This document shows, piece by piece, positions 1 to 8,958 of a DNA stretch of 64,000 nt. The stretch's first letter is position 1, and each line of letters begins with the position of its first letter. Position numbers and translations under genes: made by a program. A model generated the notes under the pieces. The model did not search any database, was not told the origin of the DNA, and worked only from the letters and a program-made list of their open reading frames with translations. This stretch comes from Arthrobacter sp. B2a2-09 (GTDB lineage Bacteria > Actinomycetota > Actinomycetes > Actinomycetales > Micrococcaceae): positions 1-64,000 of the forward strand of contig NZ_JAMXIC010000001.1 in NCBI RefSeq assembly GCF_027587375.1, written 5' to 3'.

Positions 1-794
1 GCGATGTCGGCACCCTGCTCGCCCGGAGGCGTGATCAGGGTCAGCGCCAACAAATCCGCGGCAACGGTGACGAGGGCACCGCGTTCCTTGGCGGCGGCGA
101 TCACGGCAGAGTGGTCGAACACCCGGCCCGAAACGCCCGGCTGCTGCAGCACGATGCCGTTGATATCGCCGTCGGGCAGTCCCTGGGACAGGTCCGCGAT
201 CTCCACCTCGAAGCCCAGCGCCTCGGCGCGGCCCTTGACGATGGCGATGGTCTGCGGCAGGCAATCGGCGTCCAGGACGGTCTTGCCGTCATGGGCCGTC
301 TTGTTCTTGTTGGCCCGGCGCATCATGAGGACCGCTTCGGCCACGGCGGTGGCTTCGTCCAGCAGGGAGGCATTGGCGATGGGCAGGCCGACGAGGTCCT
401 GGACCATGGTCTGGAAGTTCAGCAGTGCCTCGAGGCGGCCCTGGGAAATTTCCGGCTGGTACGGGGTGTAGGCCGTGTACCAGGCCGGGGATTCGAGGAT
501 GTTGCGGCGGATCACCGGCGGAGTGACGGTGTCGTAATAGCCCTGGCCGATCATCTGCACGGCCGTCTTATTCTTGGCCGCCAGCTTGCGAAGTTCAGCC
601 AGAACTTCCACCTCGCTGAGGGCGTTGGCCAAGGTGAGCGGTTTGTCCTGGCGGATGGAATCCGGGACGGCGACATCCACCAAACCATCGACACTATCGT
701 AGCCAACAGACTTGAGCATGATGTCAACGTCGGTTTCCCGTCGTACGCCGATATGCCGGTCCGCGAAAGCGGTGGGGATTGATTGAACAGTCAA
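1..794 (-). CDS. gcvP: glycine dehydrogenase (decarboxylating) P-protein, N-terminal part
   Basis: This is the P-protein of the glycine cleavage system, a PLP enzyme that decarboxylates glycine and passes the aminomethyl group to the lipoyl H-protein. The gene runs off the left edge, so only the first 264 codons are visible. Family-typical stretches include RHIGVR near the N-terminus, [40 protein letters not shown] and [15 protein letters not shown]. The chosen start is TTG at 794: it has GGAG six bases upstream and begins [16 protein letters not shown]; no in-frame ATG gives a better fit. It lies directly downstream of a glycine riboswitch on the same strand. Identity is certain; only the exact start is open. 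Confidence 0.95.
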   Translation of the reverse strand, partial: MTVQSIPTAFADRHIGVRRETDVDIMLKSVGYDSVDGLVDVAVPDSIRQDKPLTLANALSEVEVLAELRKLAAKNKTAVQMIGQGYYDTVTPPVIRRNILESPAWYTAYTPYQPEISQGRLEALLNFQTMVQDLVGLPIANASLLDEATAVAEAVLMMRRANKNKTAHDGKTVLDADCLPQTIAIVKGRAEALGFEVEIADLSQGLPDGDINGIVLQQPGVSGRVFDHSAVIAAAKERGALVTVAADLLALTLITPPGEQGADI

Positions 795-849
795 AAGGAA
801 CTCCAAGGTAGGGCCGGCCACGGTGGCACGGCTTCGGTTTGGGTTCCTC
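795..849 (-). promoter_or_regulatory. probable riboswitch expression platform before gcvP
   Basis: The 3' edge of the second aptamer reads GAGGAAC (849-843, minus strand). It can pair with GTTCCTT (801-795), which directly follows the Shine-Dalgarno GGAG and touches the TTG start. Such pairing would hide the translation start. The same arrangement is found at the divergent permease. The pairing is seen in the sequence; its role is inferred. Confidence 0.55.
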
Positions 850-1040
850 CCCGCTCTGTATTGGACCTGAGAGATTCCGCAGGCTTGGTTGCCCGCTTGC
901 ACCGTCGGTGAGCCGGACCGAAGCCTGGCTGCTTTCCAGAGTTGCCTCGCCGCGGCGGTACGGGGGCCTGAGAGATTCCTGGGGAGGATTTGCTCCTACG
1001 GCGCCTGCCCGGTTGATGACTGGGAGGACTCTCCCGCCAC
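843..1040 (-). ncRNA. tandem glycine riboswitch (gcvT element) upstream of gcvP
   Basis: Read on the minus strand, this leader carries two aptamers in series. Each has the conserved GGGAGAG or GAGCGGGGAGGA edges and the ATCTCTCAGG core, seen once as AATCTCTCAGGCCC and once as AATCTCTCAGGTCC. The CGCCGTAGGAGCAAATCC and CACCGACGGTGCAAGCGGG segments are typical of glycine aptamers. The element ends about 45 bases before the gcvP start. Glycine binding is expected to turn gcvP on. Confidence 0.93.
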
Positions 1041-1370
1041 GGTTCGAAAGGCATATTCAGATTTGGGTGATTCGGCTCACACCATACACACAACGTCAGC
1101 GCCGGGGCAACATCCGGTATCGGAAATAGCTATCGGCGGAGGGTCATCAAGCGAGGAGATCACGAGGCAAGGCGGAGTTGACATTCCTTGGTGACCTATC
1201 CCACACTGAGTCGGTGGCCGCCCAGAAGGAGTCAAGCCACGGACGTTACCAGCCGACACGGCCCCAAGGCCACGATTGTTGAGAATCACGCAGTTCGTGC
1301 GGTGTCGTTTGGTTTGAATTTCCTCCACACCTGCGTGATTCGCTTCACCCAAACTGAATACTGCTTATGA
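1041..1370. other. intergenic region between two divergent riboswitches
   Basis: These 330 bases must hold the divergent promoters for the gcvP and permease leaders. No convincing coding sequence is present. The region is somewhat less GC-rich than its surroundings, for example at 1300-1365. Confidence 0.6.
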
Positions 1371-1577
1371 TCTGCGGCGGGAGAGCCCTGCCGGTACATT
1401 CAGCAGGCGCCGTAGGAGCAAATCCTCCCCAGGAAACTCTCAGGCCCATGTACCGCCGCGGCAAGGCAACTCTGGAAAGCAGCCCAGGAACCCGGGCTCA
1501 CCGACGGTGCAAAGCGGAACTATGCGAAAGCACGGAACCGCGGAATCTCTCAGGTCCAATACAGAGCGGGGAGGAAC
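1371..1577 (+). ncRNA. tandem glycine riboswitch upstream of amino-acid permease
   Basis: This is a second, independent tandem glycine aptamer, here on the plus strand. It has GGCGGGAGAGCCC at the start, CGCCGTAGGAGCAAATCC, AACTCTCAGGCCC, then the second aptamer with CACCGACGGTGCAAAGCGG, AATCTCTCAGGTCC and the closing GAGCGGGGAGGAAC. It is clearly homologous to the element at 843-1040 but has diverged, mainly in the variable stems. It sits 49 bases before the permease start codon. Confidence 0.93.
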
Positions 1578-1625
1578 CCCGAATCATCGTGGCACGCTGG
1601 TGCCACTTGAACGATGGAGTTCCTC
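1571..1625 (+). promoter_or_regulatory. probable riboswitch expression platform before permease
   Basis: GAGGAAC at 1571-1577 closes the second aptamer and is exactly complementary to GTTCCTC at 1619-1625, which abuts the ATG at 1626 and overlaps the last base of the GGAG ribosome site (1616-1619). A perfect 7-bp hairpin, GTGGCAC-GCTG-GTGCCAC at 1589-1606, lies between and would bring the two together. This suggests control of translation initiation; function is inferred. Confidence 0.6.
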
Positions 1626-3104
1626 ATGACGATTCATCACCCACCCGCCATAGCTAGTGAAGCACCGCATCTTGATCGGCAGCTCAGCAACCGACACATC
1701 CAACTGATTGCAATCGGCGGCGCCATCGGCACGGGCCTGTTCATGGGGTCGGGCAAGACCATCTCGGCGGCCGGACCGTCCGTGATCTTCGTGTACATGA
1801 TCATCGGCTTCATGCTGTTCTTCGTCATGCGCGCCATGGGCGAACTGCTGCTGTCGAACTTGCACTACAAGTCCTTCAGCGATTTTGGCGCGGACCTCCT
1901 GGGTCCGTGGGCAGGCTTCTTCACTGGCTGGACCTACTGGTTCTGCTGGGTGATCACCGGCATAGCGGATGTCATTGCCATCGCCGGTTACTCAAAGGAA
2001 CTCTGGCCGAGCCTCCCGCTGTGGATCCCGGGCCTGGCCACCATCGCCATCCTGCTGCTGCTGAACTTGACCACGGTGAAGGCCTTCGGCGAGACGGAAT
2101 TCTGGTTCGCCCTCATCAAGATCATCGCGATTGCGGCTCTGATCGTGGTGGGGCTGTTCATGATCTTCAGCGGGTTCCAGTCCGAGGCCGGACCGGCAAG
2201 CTTAGCCAACCTCTGGAGCCACGGCGGCTTCTTCCCGCATGAGTTCATGGGCTTCGTGGCCGGCTTCCAGATTGCCGTCTTCGCGTTCGTGGGGATTGAG
2301 CTGGTGGGCACCACCGCGGCAGAGGCCAAGGACCCGGAGAAGAACCTGCCCCGAGCGATCAACTCCATCCCGGTGCGGGTGCTCCTTTTCTACGTGGGCG
2401 CCCTCATCATCCTGATGTCCGTCACGCCTTGGACCCAATTTGCCGCCGGCCACAGCCCTTTCATCGCCATGTTCTCCTTAGCCGGCCTCGGCGCAGCCGC
2501 CACGGTGGTCAACCTCGTAGTTCTGAGCTCGGCCATGTCCTCGGCCAACTCCGGCATCTACTCCACCTCGCGCATGGTGTACGGCCTGGCCAAGGAGGGC
2601 GACGCCCCGGCTCTGTTCAGTGGCCTCTCCCGGCGCAAGGTTCCCCGCAACGCCCTGTTCCTCTCCTGCGTGCTGCTGCTCTCCGGCGTCGTCCTGATGT
2701 ACGCAGGACAGGACGTCGGCAAGGCCTTCGATATGGTCACCACCGTGTCCGCTGTCTGCTTCGTCTTCGTCTGGTCCATTATCCTGGCCAGCTACATCGC
2801 CTTCCGTCGTCGTCGCCCGCAGCTGCACGTCGCGTCTAAGTTCAAGATGCCCGGCGGGCTCCCCATGGTGTGGGTGGTCTTCGCGTTCTTCGCTTTTGTG
2901 CTCTGGACGCTGACCACCCAGCCGGACACGCTGACGGCACTGCTCGTCACGCCGGTCTGGTTCATCATGCTCGGCGTCGCATGGTTCTTCCTCCGCCGCC
3001 GTCCAGCCCACCTGGCCCGCTACGCGAGGTTCCAGGACGAGCTCCAGTCGGACCAGGATGCCGCAAACGTGTCCATCCGCGCGGGTGCCCGGGGCGGACA
3101 ATGA
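1626..3104 (+). CDS. cycA: amino-acid permease, AAP/CycA family (probable glycine/D-serine/D-alanine:H+ symporter)
   Basis: This is a 492-residue integral membrane transporter of the APC superfamily, AAP family. The N-terminus reads RQLSNRHIQLIAIGGAIGTGLFMGSG, the hallmark first helix of the family, followed by about 12 hydrophobic segments and the family motif FVGIELVGTTAAEAKDPEKN. The start at 1626 is preferred over ATG 1614 because the bases at 1614-1619 (ATGGAG) supply the ribosome-binding site. The glycine riboswitch directly upstream points to glycine, D-alanine or D-serine as substrate. A general amino-acid permease of the same family cannot be excluded, but the regulatory element makes glycine most likely. 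Confidence 0.88.
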   Translation: MTIHHPPAIASEAPHLDRQLSNRHIQLIAIGGAIGTGLFMGSGKTISAAGPSVIFVYMIIGFMLFFVMRAMGELLLSNLHYKSFSDFGADLLGPWAGFFTGWTYWFCWVITGIADVIAIAGYSKELWPSLPLWIPGLATIAILLLLNLTTVKAFGETEFWFALIKIIAIAALIVVGLFMIFSGFQSEAGPASLANLWSHGGFFPHEFMGFVAGFQIAVFAFVGIELVGTTAAEAKDPEKNLPRAINSIPVRVLLFYVGALIILMSVTPWTQFAAGHSPFIAMFSLAGLGAAATVVNLVVLSSAMSSANSGIYSTSRMVYGLAKEGDAPALFSGLSRRKVPRNALFLSCVLLLSGVVLMYAGQDVGKAFDMVTTVSAVCFVFVWSIILASYIAFRRRRPQLHVASKFKMPGGLPMVWVVFAFFAFVLWTLTTQPDTLTALLVTPVWFIMLGVAWFFLRRRPAHLARYARFQDELQSDQDAANVSIRAGARGGQ

Positions 3105-3165
3105 CAGCCGCCTCACAAATCATTGCCCGGCACCGTCGCCGGGCCCACTGAACTAAATCGAGAAC

Positions 3166-3201
3166 ACGCCGTCGCTCGCATCACTAAGCGAGCGACGGCG
3201 T
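3166..3201. terminator. hairpin terminator between permease and PucR gene
   Basis: A strong inverted repeat, ACGCCGTCGCTCGC - 8-base loop - GCGAGCGACGGCGT (14-bp stem), lies between the converging permease and regulator genes. There is no long T run on either side, so it is probably a bidirectional stem-type terminator. Confidence 0.7.
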
Positions 3202-3222
3202 CGTGCTGCCCGGGGGAGGGGT

Positions 3223-4716
3223 TTACTGATGCATCGCCTCATGAATCTGGAGCGCAAACCAAAGTTGGGCCAGTGTGGACGTTTCGGTCATGTCGAGCCC
3301 GGTCAATTCGCTGATTTTCCGGATGCGGTAGATGATGGTCTGGCGATGGGCGAAGAGCGCCGCGGCGGTCTTTTGCCACGACCTTTGGGTGTCTAAGTAG
3401 GTTTTCAAAGTCACGATGAGATCGCCTTCCTGGCTCTGTTCGTACGTGAAGATCGGGCCGAGCAGCCGCTGAACCAATGCCGTCCCCTCCTCGAAACTGG
3501 TGAGTCCCAGCCACGAGGGCCCCTCTGCGTATCGGGACAGGTTTACGGCATTGCCTTTCGCTGAACCGAGCGCCCACAGCGATTCTTGGAGTGCACGTTG
3601 GGCGCCGCCGGCGGACGTAGGCGAGCTGACGCCAATCCGGACCTCGGGCCCCGCGCAGTGGATCAAAACGTCGTCTGTCACCGCCGCGGATACTGCCACA
3701 TGAAGTGTATTGAGACGCCGTAGGCAAGCGGCCTGAAGTCCGTGGCGCCAGAGTTCGACGTGAATGTTTGCCAGCCGCTCGCCGTCGTCGGCCCCTATCG
3801 AAACCATCACGAAGTTCTGCGCCGAAATATCAAAAGCAGTGAGTCTGATCTCCAGTTCCGCGACCCCGAGACGTCCATCGAACGCCTGCAGGAGGAATTC
3901 GCCCGCCAGGCGATGCCGGCCTTCCAGGGACAGGGCCGACCGCGAGAGTTCCAGCCCCAGCACCGTCGCCGCATGCAGAAGCACGACGGCGTCAGGGTGC
4001 GGATCGCTTTTCGGCAGCACCACCAGCACCGCATTGGCGTGGGTGGGGATGTCCATCATCAACACGTGCCGGTCCCGCAGCCGATGCCATTGGAACTTCT
4101 TCCCGGTCATGGGTATCTGCCCTGTCAAGGGGGCCAATTCCGACTGTAGGAAGTCCGGCAGCGGCTCACCATGTGGATGCCAGGGATGAAGGCAGCGCCG
4201 GTCCACGACGAACAGGTCCGCTTCGAGCTCGGCCTCAAGGCCTTGGATAAGGCCCTGCCAATGGTCCTCGGATGTTCCCGCCGTACGGAGCAGGTCATAG
4301 ACCCGGGCCGTCTGACGCAGGCGCCGCGATTCCTCCAACAAGGAAGCCTCAGCTACCGCTCGCGCGATAGCGATGAAGGGCAACGGATACGGAATGCTGA
4401 TCAGCGGCAGCGGCAGCAGTTCGCATGCCTCCAGAAACTCGGGCAACAAATCCGGGGCATGCATCTTTTCCCCGATGGCCAGGGCGCTGGCGCCTGCATC
4501 GACGAGCGCCTCGGCGAGCGCTACTTGGCCTTGTGCGTCGGCCGGGATGGACAGGCCGTTGGTCATCATCAGTTCGCCGCCGGTTACCCATTCCCACAGC
4601 CTCGGCAGGTCAGAAGTGTGTGCCCAGGTGATTCGGTTGTCCCTGCCTGTGGATCCGGCCAAAAGCGTGAGTCCGAGCTGGGGTTCCGCTACGAGCTCAG
4701 CCACAGTGATCGCCAT
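3223..4716 (-). CDS. PucR-family transcriptional regulator
   Basis: A 497-residue regulator. The N-terminal PucR sensory domain is recognisable (ITVAELVAEPQLGLTLLAG, then GGELMMTNG around residues 46-54). The C-terminus has the helix-turn-helix of the PucR/CdaR type: LKTYLDTQRSWQKTAAALF followed by HRQTIIYRIRKISELTGLD. The family commonly controls purine, allantoin or amine catabolism, often as an activator of a neighbouring operon. It is divergent from the ureohydrolase operon across a gap of about 220 bases, so that operon is its probable target. The effector is unknown. Confidence 0.88.
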   Translation of the reverse strand: MAITVAELVAEPQLGLTLLAGSTGRDNRITWAHTSDLPRLWEWVTGGELMMTNGLSIPADAQGQVALAEALVDAGASALAIGEKMHAPDLLPEFLEACELLPLPLISIPYPLPFIAIARAVAEASLLEESRRLRQTARVYDLLRTAGTSEDHWQGLIQGLEAELEADLFVVDRRCLHPWHPHGEPLPDFLQSELAPLTGQIPMTGKKFQWHRLRDRHVLMMDIPTHANAVLVVLPKSDPHPDAVVLLHAATVLGLELSRSALSLEGRHRLAGEFLLQAFDGRLGVAELEIRLTAFDISAQNFVMVSIGADDGERLANIHVELWRHGLQAACLRRLNTLHVAVSAAVTDDVLIHCAGPEVRIGVSSPTSAGGAQRALQESLWALGSAKGNAVNLSRYAEGPSWLGLTSFEEGTALVQRLLGPIFTYEQSQEGDLIVTLKTYLDTQRSWQKTAAALFAHRQTIIYRIRKISELTGLDMTETSTLAQLWFALQIHEAMHQ

Positions 4717-4935
4717 GAAATATGCTCCCAGCGCGTTGGTTTCCGGCCAATTCAGGGGCCCTTAGACAAATGTATAAGAGCCTCGGCCATTTGTAGTCAA
4801 TCTACCGCTATACGCCGTGATGCACGTCACTAACAATTGGATTACTTACTTCCCGCTCAAAGGCGAGCACCTCCATCGCAACACCGAAACGCTGCGGGCA
4901 TCGCCGCTCGGCAGCACTGCACAAAGGATCCCGGA

Positions 4936-5940
4936 ATGACAAAGCACAAGCCCATCGGCCCCGTCGACGCAACAAAAGTCCCCCGGTATGCAGGTCTCGG
5001 CACCTTCGCCAGGCTTCCCCAAATCGACCGCGTTCCGGACTACGACATTGCGATCGTCGGCGTACCGTTCGACGGCGGAACGTCCTTCCGGCCAGGCGCC
5101 CGGTTCGGTCCTGCCGCGGTCCGCGAAGCCTCCCGGCTGCTGCGTCCCGGCTACCACCCCGAACTGGACGTCGAACCTGTGTACGAAGTCCAGGTTGTGG
5201 ACGCTGGCGACATCGCCTGCACGCCATACGATATCACCCGGGCGGTCCGCGAAATCGAGGAGCAGGCACGGCCACTGATCAGCGAGGACAAGAAGCTCAT
5301 CTCGATCGGTGGCGACCACACTATCGCCCTTCCCATGCTCAGGGCCTTGAACAAGGTGCATGGACCGGTCGCGTTGCTGCACTTCGACGCCCATCTGGAC
5401 ACGTGGGACACCTACTTCGACCAGCCGGTCACCCACGGAACCATCTTCCGGCGGGCTTTTGAGGAAGGCCTCCTTGTGGAAGATAAGTCGATGCACGTCG
5501 GCATCCGCGGTCCGGTCTACGACCGCAACGACTTCCTCCGCGACCATGAATTCGGTTTCCAGATCATCCGATGCTCTGACCTGGACGTCATCGGTGTTCC
5601 GGCAGCCATCGAACGCGTCAAGGACCGCCTGGGCGACACGCCTGTCTATGTCTCCATCGACATCGACGTCCTGGACCCCTCCTACGCGCCGGGCACCGGC
5701 ACTCCCGAGATGGGCGGGCTACATTCCCGCGAGCTTCTGGCCCTGCTCCGCGGCCTGGACGGCATCAATATCGTCGGAGCAGACGTCGTGGAGGTCGCTC
5801 CTGCCTACGACCACGCAGACATCACCACCGTAGCCGCGGCCACCCTCGTCTTCGACCTCCTCGCGCTAATGGTGAATCGCGGCAAGGCCTCCGCCAACGC
5901 CCTCCGCGAATTGCAAGCAGCCTCCTGGACCGCATCATGA
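4936..5940 (+). CDS. agmatinase/guanidinobutyrase-family ureohydrolase
   Basis: A 334-residue metal-dependent ureohydrolase that hydrolyses a guanidino group to an amine plus urea. The dinuclear metal ligands are complete: GGDHT (H128), DAHLD (D151, H153, D155) and SIDIDVLDP (D242, D244). The start at 4936 follows AAAGGA and begins MTKHKPIGPVDATKVPRYAG; the in-frame ATG at 4837 would add an unlikely extension. Its stop overlaps the next start (ATGA at 5937), so it is the first gene of an operon. Substrate cannot be read from sequence: agmatine, 4-guanidinobutyrate or another guanidino compound are all possible, and the permease and oxidase neighbours are not those of a standard agmatine pathway. 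Confidence 0.88.
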   Translation: MTKHKPIGPVDATKVPRYAGLGTFARLPQIDRVPDYDIAIVGVPFDGGTSFRPGARFGPAAVREASRLLRPGYHPELDVEPVYEVQVVDAGDIACTPYDITRAVREIEEQARPLISEDKKLISIGGDHTIALPMLRALNKVHGPVALLHFDAHLDTWDTYFDQPVTHGTIFRRAFEEGLLVEDKSMHVGIRGPVYDRNDFLRDHEFGFQIIRCSDLDVIGVPAAIERVKDRLGDTPVYVSIDIDVLDPSYAPGTGTPEMGGLHSRELLALLRGLDGINIVGADVVEVAPAYDHADITTVAAATLVFDLLALMVNRGKASANALRELQAASWTAS

Positions 5941-7394
5941 GCACCCGAAACAATCCCGCCGCGGCCACCGAAGTGCCCCGGCTCGAAGACAAGACCATTC
6001 AGCCCATCCCGTTGAATGAACGCCACGGGAAAGCCCGGGACCTCTTCACCATCTGGTTCGGTTCCAACATCATGATCATGACTATCGTGACCGGCGGACT
6101 CGCAACAACGGTGTTCGGGCTCAGCTTTGTGCCCGCCATCGTGGGAATCATCCTTGGAAACGTCATCGGTGGCATCTTCATGGCGCTCCACTCCGCCCAG
6201 GGACCGCAATTGGGCGTGGCGCAGATGATCCAAACCCGCGGCCAATTCGGCTCCTTCGGGGCGCTGCTGATCGTGGTCATCGTGGTGATCATGTACGTCG
6301 GATTCTTCGCCGCGAACCTTGTCTTTGGCGGCGAAGCAATGGCCGCGGTCAGCCCGGACATCAGTGTTGACGCAGGAATCATCATCATCGGGGTCGTGAG
6401 CGTTGTTGCCACGATTTTCGGCTACCGGCTCATCCACGCCTACGCACGCTTCCTAAGCATCGTGGCTGGTTTGGCGCTGCTGCTGGCCTTCGTCTGGATC
6501 ATGTTCGTCCACGGTCTGCCTGCCACTTTCCTGTACCAGGGAAACTTCAACTGGGTTGGCTTCATGGCCACCGTCTCCGTATCCGCCTTGTGGCAACTCG
6601 CCTACGCTCCCTACGTCTCGGACTACTCCCGCTACATGCCGCAAGGCACCGGCTCGGCCCCGGCGTTCTGGGCCTCCTACTCAGGCTGCGTCCTGGGCAC
6701 GCTCTTCCCGATGATCCTGGGTGCATTGGTGGGAACCCTGGCGGTCACGATGGGCGCAGACGCTGGCAACGTCGAAATCGTCGGCAGCATGGGAGCGTTG
6801 CTCCAGCCATGGACCCTGGCAGTCGTGGGAATCTTCTGCCTCGGCGTTGCAGCGTCGAACGCCATGAATCTCTACTGCGGCGTCCTGTGCAGCCTCACTA
6901 TTGGGCAGACGTTCAAGCCGAACTGGTTGCCTCGCGCCAAGACCCGAAGCGTCGCGGCAATCATCCTCTTTACATTCGCGCTCCTGATCTCGCTGTTCGC
7001 ACGCGACAATTTCATCCTCTTTTACACCAACTTCCTCTCCTTCCTGATGTATGTGCTGGTCCCTTGGACGGCCATCAACCTGGTGGACTACTACCTTCTC
7101 CGGCACGGCGATTACAGGGTTGAGGACTTCTTCAAGCGAGACGGCGGAGTGTACGGCCGCTTCAACTGGGTAGCGATCGGTTCCTACGTGGCAGGTGCCC
7201 TGGTGCAGCTTCCATTCTCGGCAACAGCGATCTACACCGGGCCCGTCGCGGCGGCCATGGGCGGCGTGGACCTCTCCTGGATTATCGGCCTCGTCGTGGT
7301 TGCTCCGCTCTACTACGTCGCGGCACGCACGTTTCGAAAGAAGCCGGAAGCCGAGCCCATTCCAGCGCCCGTACTTGCAACTGACCTCATCTGA
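5937..7394 (+). CDS. NCS1-family permease (purine-cytosine permease type)
   Basis: A 485-residue membrane protein with about 12 hydrophobic segments and NCS1 features: an N-terminal HGKARDLFTIWFGSNIMIMT, GGIFMALHSAQGPQLGVAQM in the third helix region, and LAYAPYVSDYSRYMP in the middle. The family imports nucleobases, allantoin, hydantoins, thiamine and similar nitrogenous solutes with H+ or Na+. It overlaps the ureohydrolase stop by four bases and is followed closely by an aldehyde dehydrogenase, so it probably imports the operon's substrate, plausibly a guanidino or ureido compound. Confidence 0.88.
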   Translation: MSTRNNPAAATEVPRLEDKTIQPIPLNERHGKARDLFTIWFGSNIMIMTIVTGGLATTVFGLSFVPAIVGIILGNVIGGIFMALHSAQGPQLGVAQMIQTRGQFGSFGALLIVVIVVIMYVGFFAANLVFGGEAMAAVSPDISVDAGIIIIGVVSVVATIFGYRLIHAYARFLSIVAGLALLLAFVWIMFVHGLPATFLYQGNFNWVGFMATVSVSALWQLAYAPYVSDYSRYMPQGTGSAPAFWASYSGCVLGTLFPMILGALVGTLAVTMGADAGNVEIVGSMGALLQPWTLAVVGIFCLGVAASNAMNLYCGVLCSLTIGQTFKPNWLPRAKTRSVAAIILFTFALLISLFARDNFILFYTNFLSFLMYVLVPWTAINLVDYYLLRHGDYRVEDFFKRDGGVYGRFNWVAIGSYVAGALVQLPFSATAIYTGPVAAAMGGVDLSWIIGLVVVAPLYYVAARTFRKKPEAEPIPAPVLATDLI

Positions 7395-7406
7395 AAGCGA
7401 AGAATC

Positions 7407-8930
7407 ATGACACTCACTGGCACCGAACAGTTCACCGTCCGACGCTCCCCCGCGAACCGCAGCCCCGAGGTTCACAGCCTTGGAGGCGTGCTGCCGCTGC
7501 CTCCTGGCGGGCACTTCATTGGAGGAGCGTTTGTTGCGGGTTCCTCCACGCACTTCATTGATGTCGTAGACCCCACCACTGAGCAGGTCATCGCCTCCGT
7601 AACGGCCGGCACGGCCGCGGATGTTGACGTTGCTGTTGAAGCAGCCGTGGCGGCGCAGAAATCCTGGGGCGCCACCACGCCGAAGGAGCGGTCCGAGGTT
7701 CTGAATCTGATCGCCAACATCATTGAAACCAATCGTGAAGCCTTTGAAGTCATCGAGTCCGCCAACACCGGCAAGCCGCGAACCGTTGCGGAAGACGATG
7801 TTTCCAGCACCATTGATACGTTCCGTTTCATGGCCGGGGCTTCCCGCACTCTGACGTCCATGGCTGGCGGCGAGTATGCAACCGGCCACACCTCGGTGAT
7901 CCTCAGGGAGCCCGTGGGCGTGGTCGGCGTCATCACCCCGTGGAACTACCCGCTGCTGATGGCCGCCTGGAAGATCGCGCCCATCCTTGCCGCGGGGAAC
8001 AGCATCGTCCTCAAGCCGTCCGAGCAGACGCCGCTCTCGACGCTCAAGCTTGCAGAGCTGCTGGCCGGCCGCATTCCGGACGGAATCCTCAATGTCGTGA
8101 CAGGACAGGGCCGAACCGTCGGACAGCGGATTTCCGAACACCCCGACGTTGCCCTCGTCGCCTTGACGGGGAGCGTTGTCAGCGGACAAGCAGTGGCGGA
8201 GACTGCAGCCAAATCAGTCAAGCGCGTCCATCTGGAACTCGGCGGCAAGGCTCCGGTTGTTGTATTTCCCGACGCCGACCTCCACGCTGCCGCCGCCGGC
8301 GTGCGAAACGCCGGCTACTGGAACGCCGGCCAGGACTGTGGGGCTGCATGCCGCGTACTTGTGCACGAGTCGGTTGCCGCCGAGTTCACGGAACACCTGG
8401 TGCGCGAAGTCAGCACCCTGGTGGTCGGGGTTCCAGAGGCGGGGGACGATGTGGAAATCGGACCTATGATTTCCCGCCCGCACTTCGAACGCGTCAAGGA
8501 ATCGCTGGCCGAGGCGAAAGCTGCCGGCCTGCACATGGCCATCGGCGGTTCTGCGTTGGAAGGCCCGGGTTACTTCATCGAACCCACGGTCATCAGCAAC
8601 GTCCCGGCCGGGGCGCATGTTGCCACTCACGAGATCTTTGGCCCCGTGGTCACCGTCGAGACTTTCAGTTCGACCGAAGAGGCCATCACACGGGCGAACG
8701 AGAGCCCCTATGGACTATCCGCCTCGGTGTGGACCCGGGATTCGAGCCTCTCATTGAGCGTTCCGAAGCAACTCGACTTCGGAACCGTCTGGGTCAATTC
8801 GCACTTGGTGTTGGCTTGCGAGGTACCGTGGGGCGGATTCAAGGGATCCGGCTACGGCCGGGACCTCTCGCTCTACGCCCTGGACGATTACTCCCGCACC
8901 AAGCACGTCATGATCAACCACGGCGCATGA
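7407..8930 (+). CDS. NAD(P)-dependent aldehyde dehydrogenase (aminoaldehyde/betaine aldehyde type)
   Basis: A 507-residue ALDH-superfamily enzyme that oxidises an aldehyde to the acid. The cofactor-site motif ITPWNYPLLMAAWKIAP, catalytic Glu in LELGGKAP (about E277) and nucleophile Cys in NAGQDCGAACR (about C311) are intact. Closest in style to gamma-aminobutyraldehyde and betaine-aldehyde dehydrogenases. It lies 12 bases after the permease gene and before an FAD-linked alcohol oxidase. The set suggests successive oxidation of an alcohol or amine via an aldehyde to an acid. Confidence 0.9.
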   Translation: MTLTGTEQFTVRRSPANRSPEVHSLGGVLPLPPGGHFIGGAFVAGSSTHFIDVVDPTTEQVIASVTAGTAADVDVAVEAAVAAQKSWGATTPKERSEVLNLIANIIETNREAFEVIESANTGKPRTVAEDDVSSTIDTFRFMAGASRTLTSMAGGEYATGHTSVILREPVGVVGVITPWNYPLLMAAWKIAPILAAGNSIVLKPSEQTPLSTLKLAELLAGRIPDGILNVVTGQGRTVGQRISEHPDVALVALTGSVVSGQAVAETAAKSVKRVHLELGGKAPVVVFPDADLHAAAAGVRNAGYWNAGQDCGAACRVLVHESVAAEFTEHLVREVSTLVVGVPEAGDDVEIGPMISRPHFERVKESLAEAKAAGLHMAIGGSALEGPGYFIEPTVISNVPAGAHVATHEIFGPVVTVETFSSTEEAITRANESPYGLSASVWTRDSSLSLSVPKQLDFGTVWVNSHLVLACEVPWGGFKGSGYGRDLSLYALDDYSRTKHVMINHGA

Positions 8931-8958
8931 GCGTTCAGACAAGCAACGGAGCTTAGCA

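Noticed and set aside
1614..1625. Upstream ATG (1614) as the start of the glycine permease
   Set aside because: The bases ATGGAG there are better read as the Shine-Dalgarno site for the ATG at 1626, and the divergent gcvP leader has the same GGAGTTCCT arrangement.
6681..8189. A 502-codon minus-strand open frame across the NCS1 and aldehyde dehydrogenase genes
   Set aside because: It spans two well-supported genes on the other strand and shows no recognisable domain.
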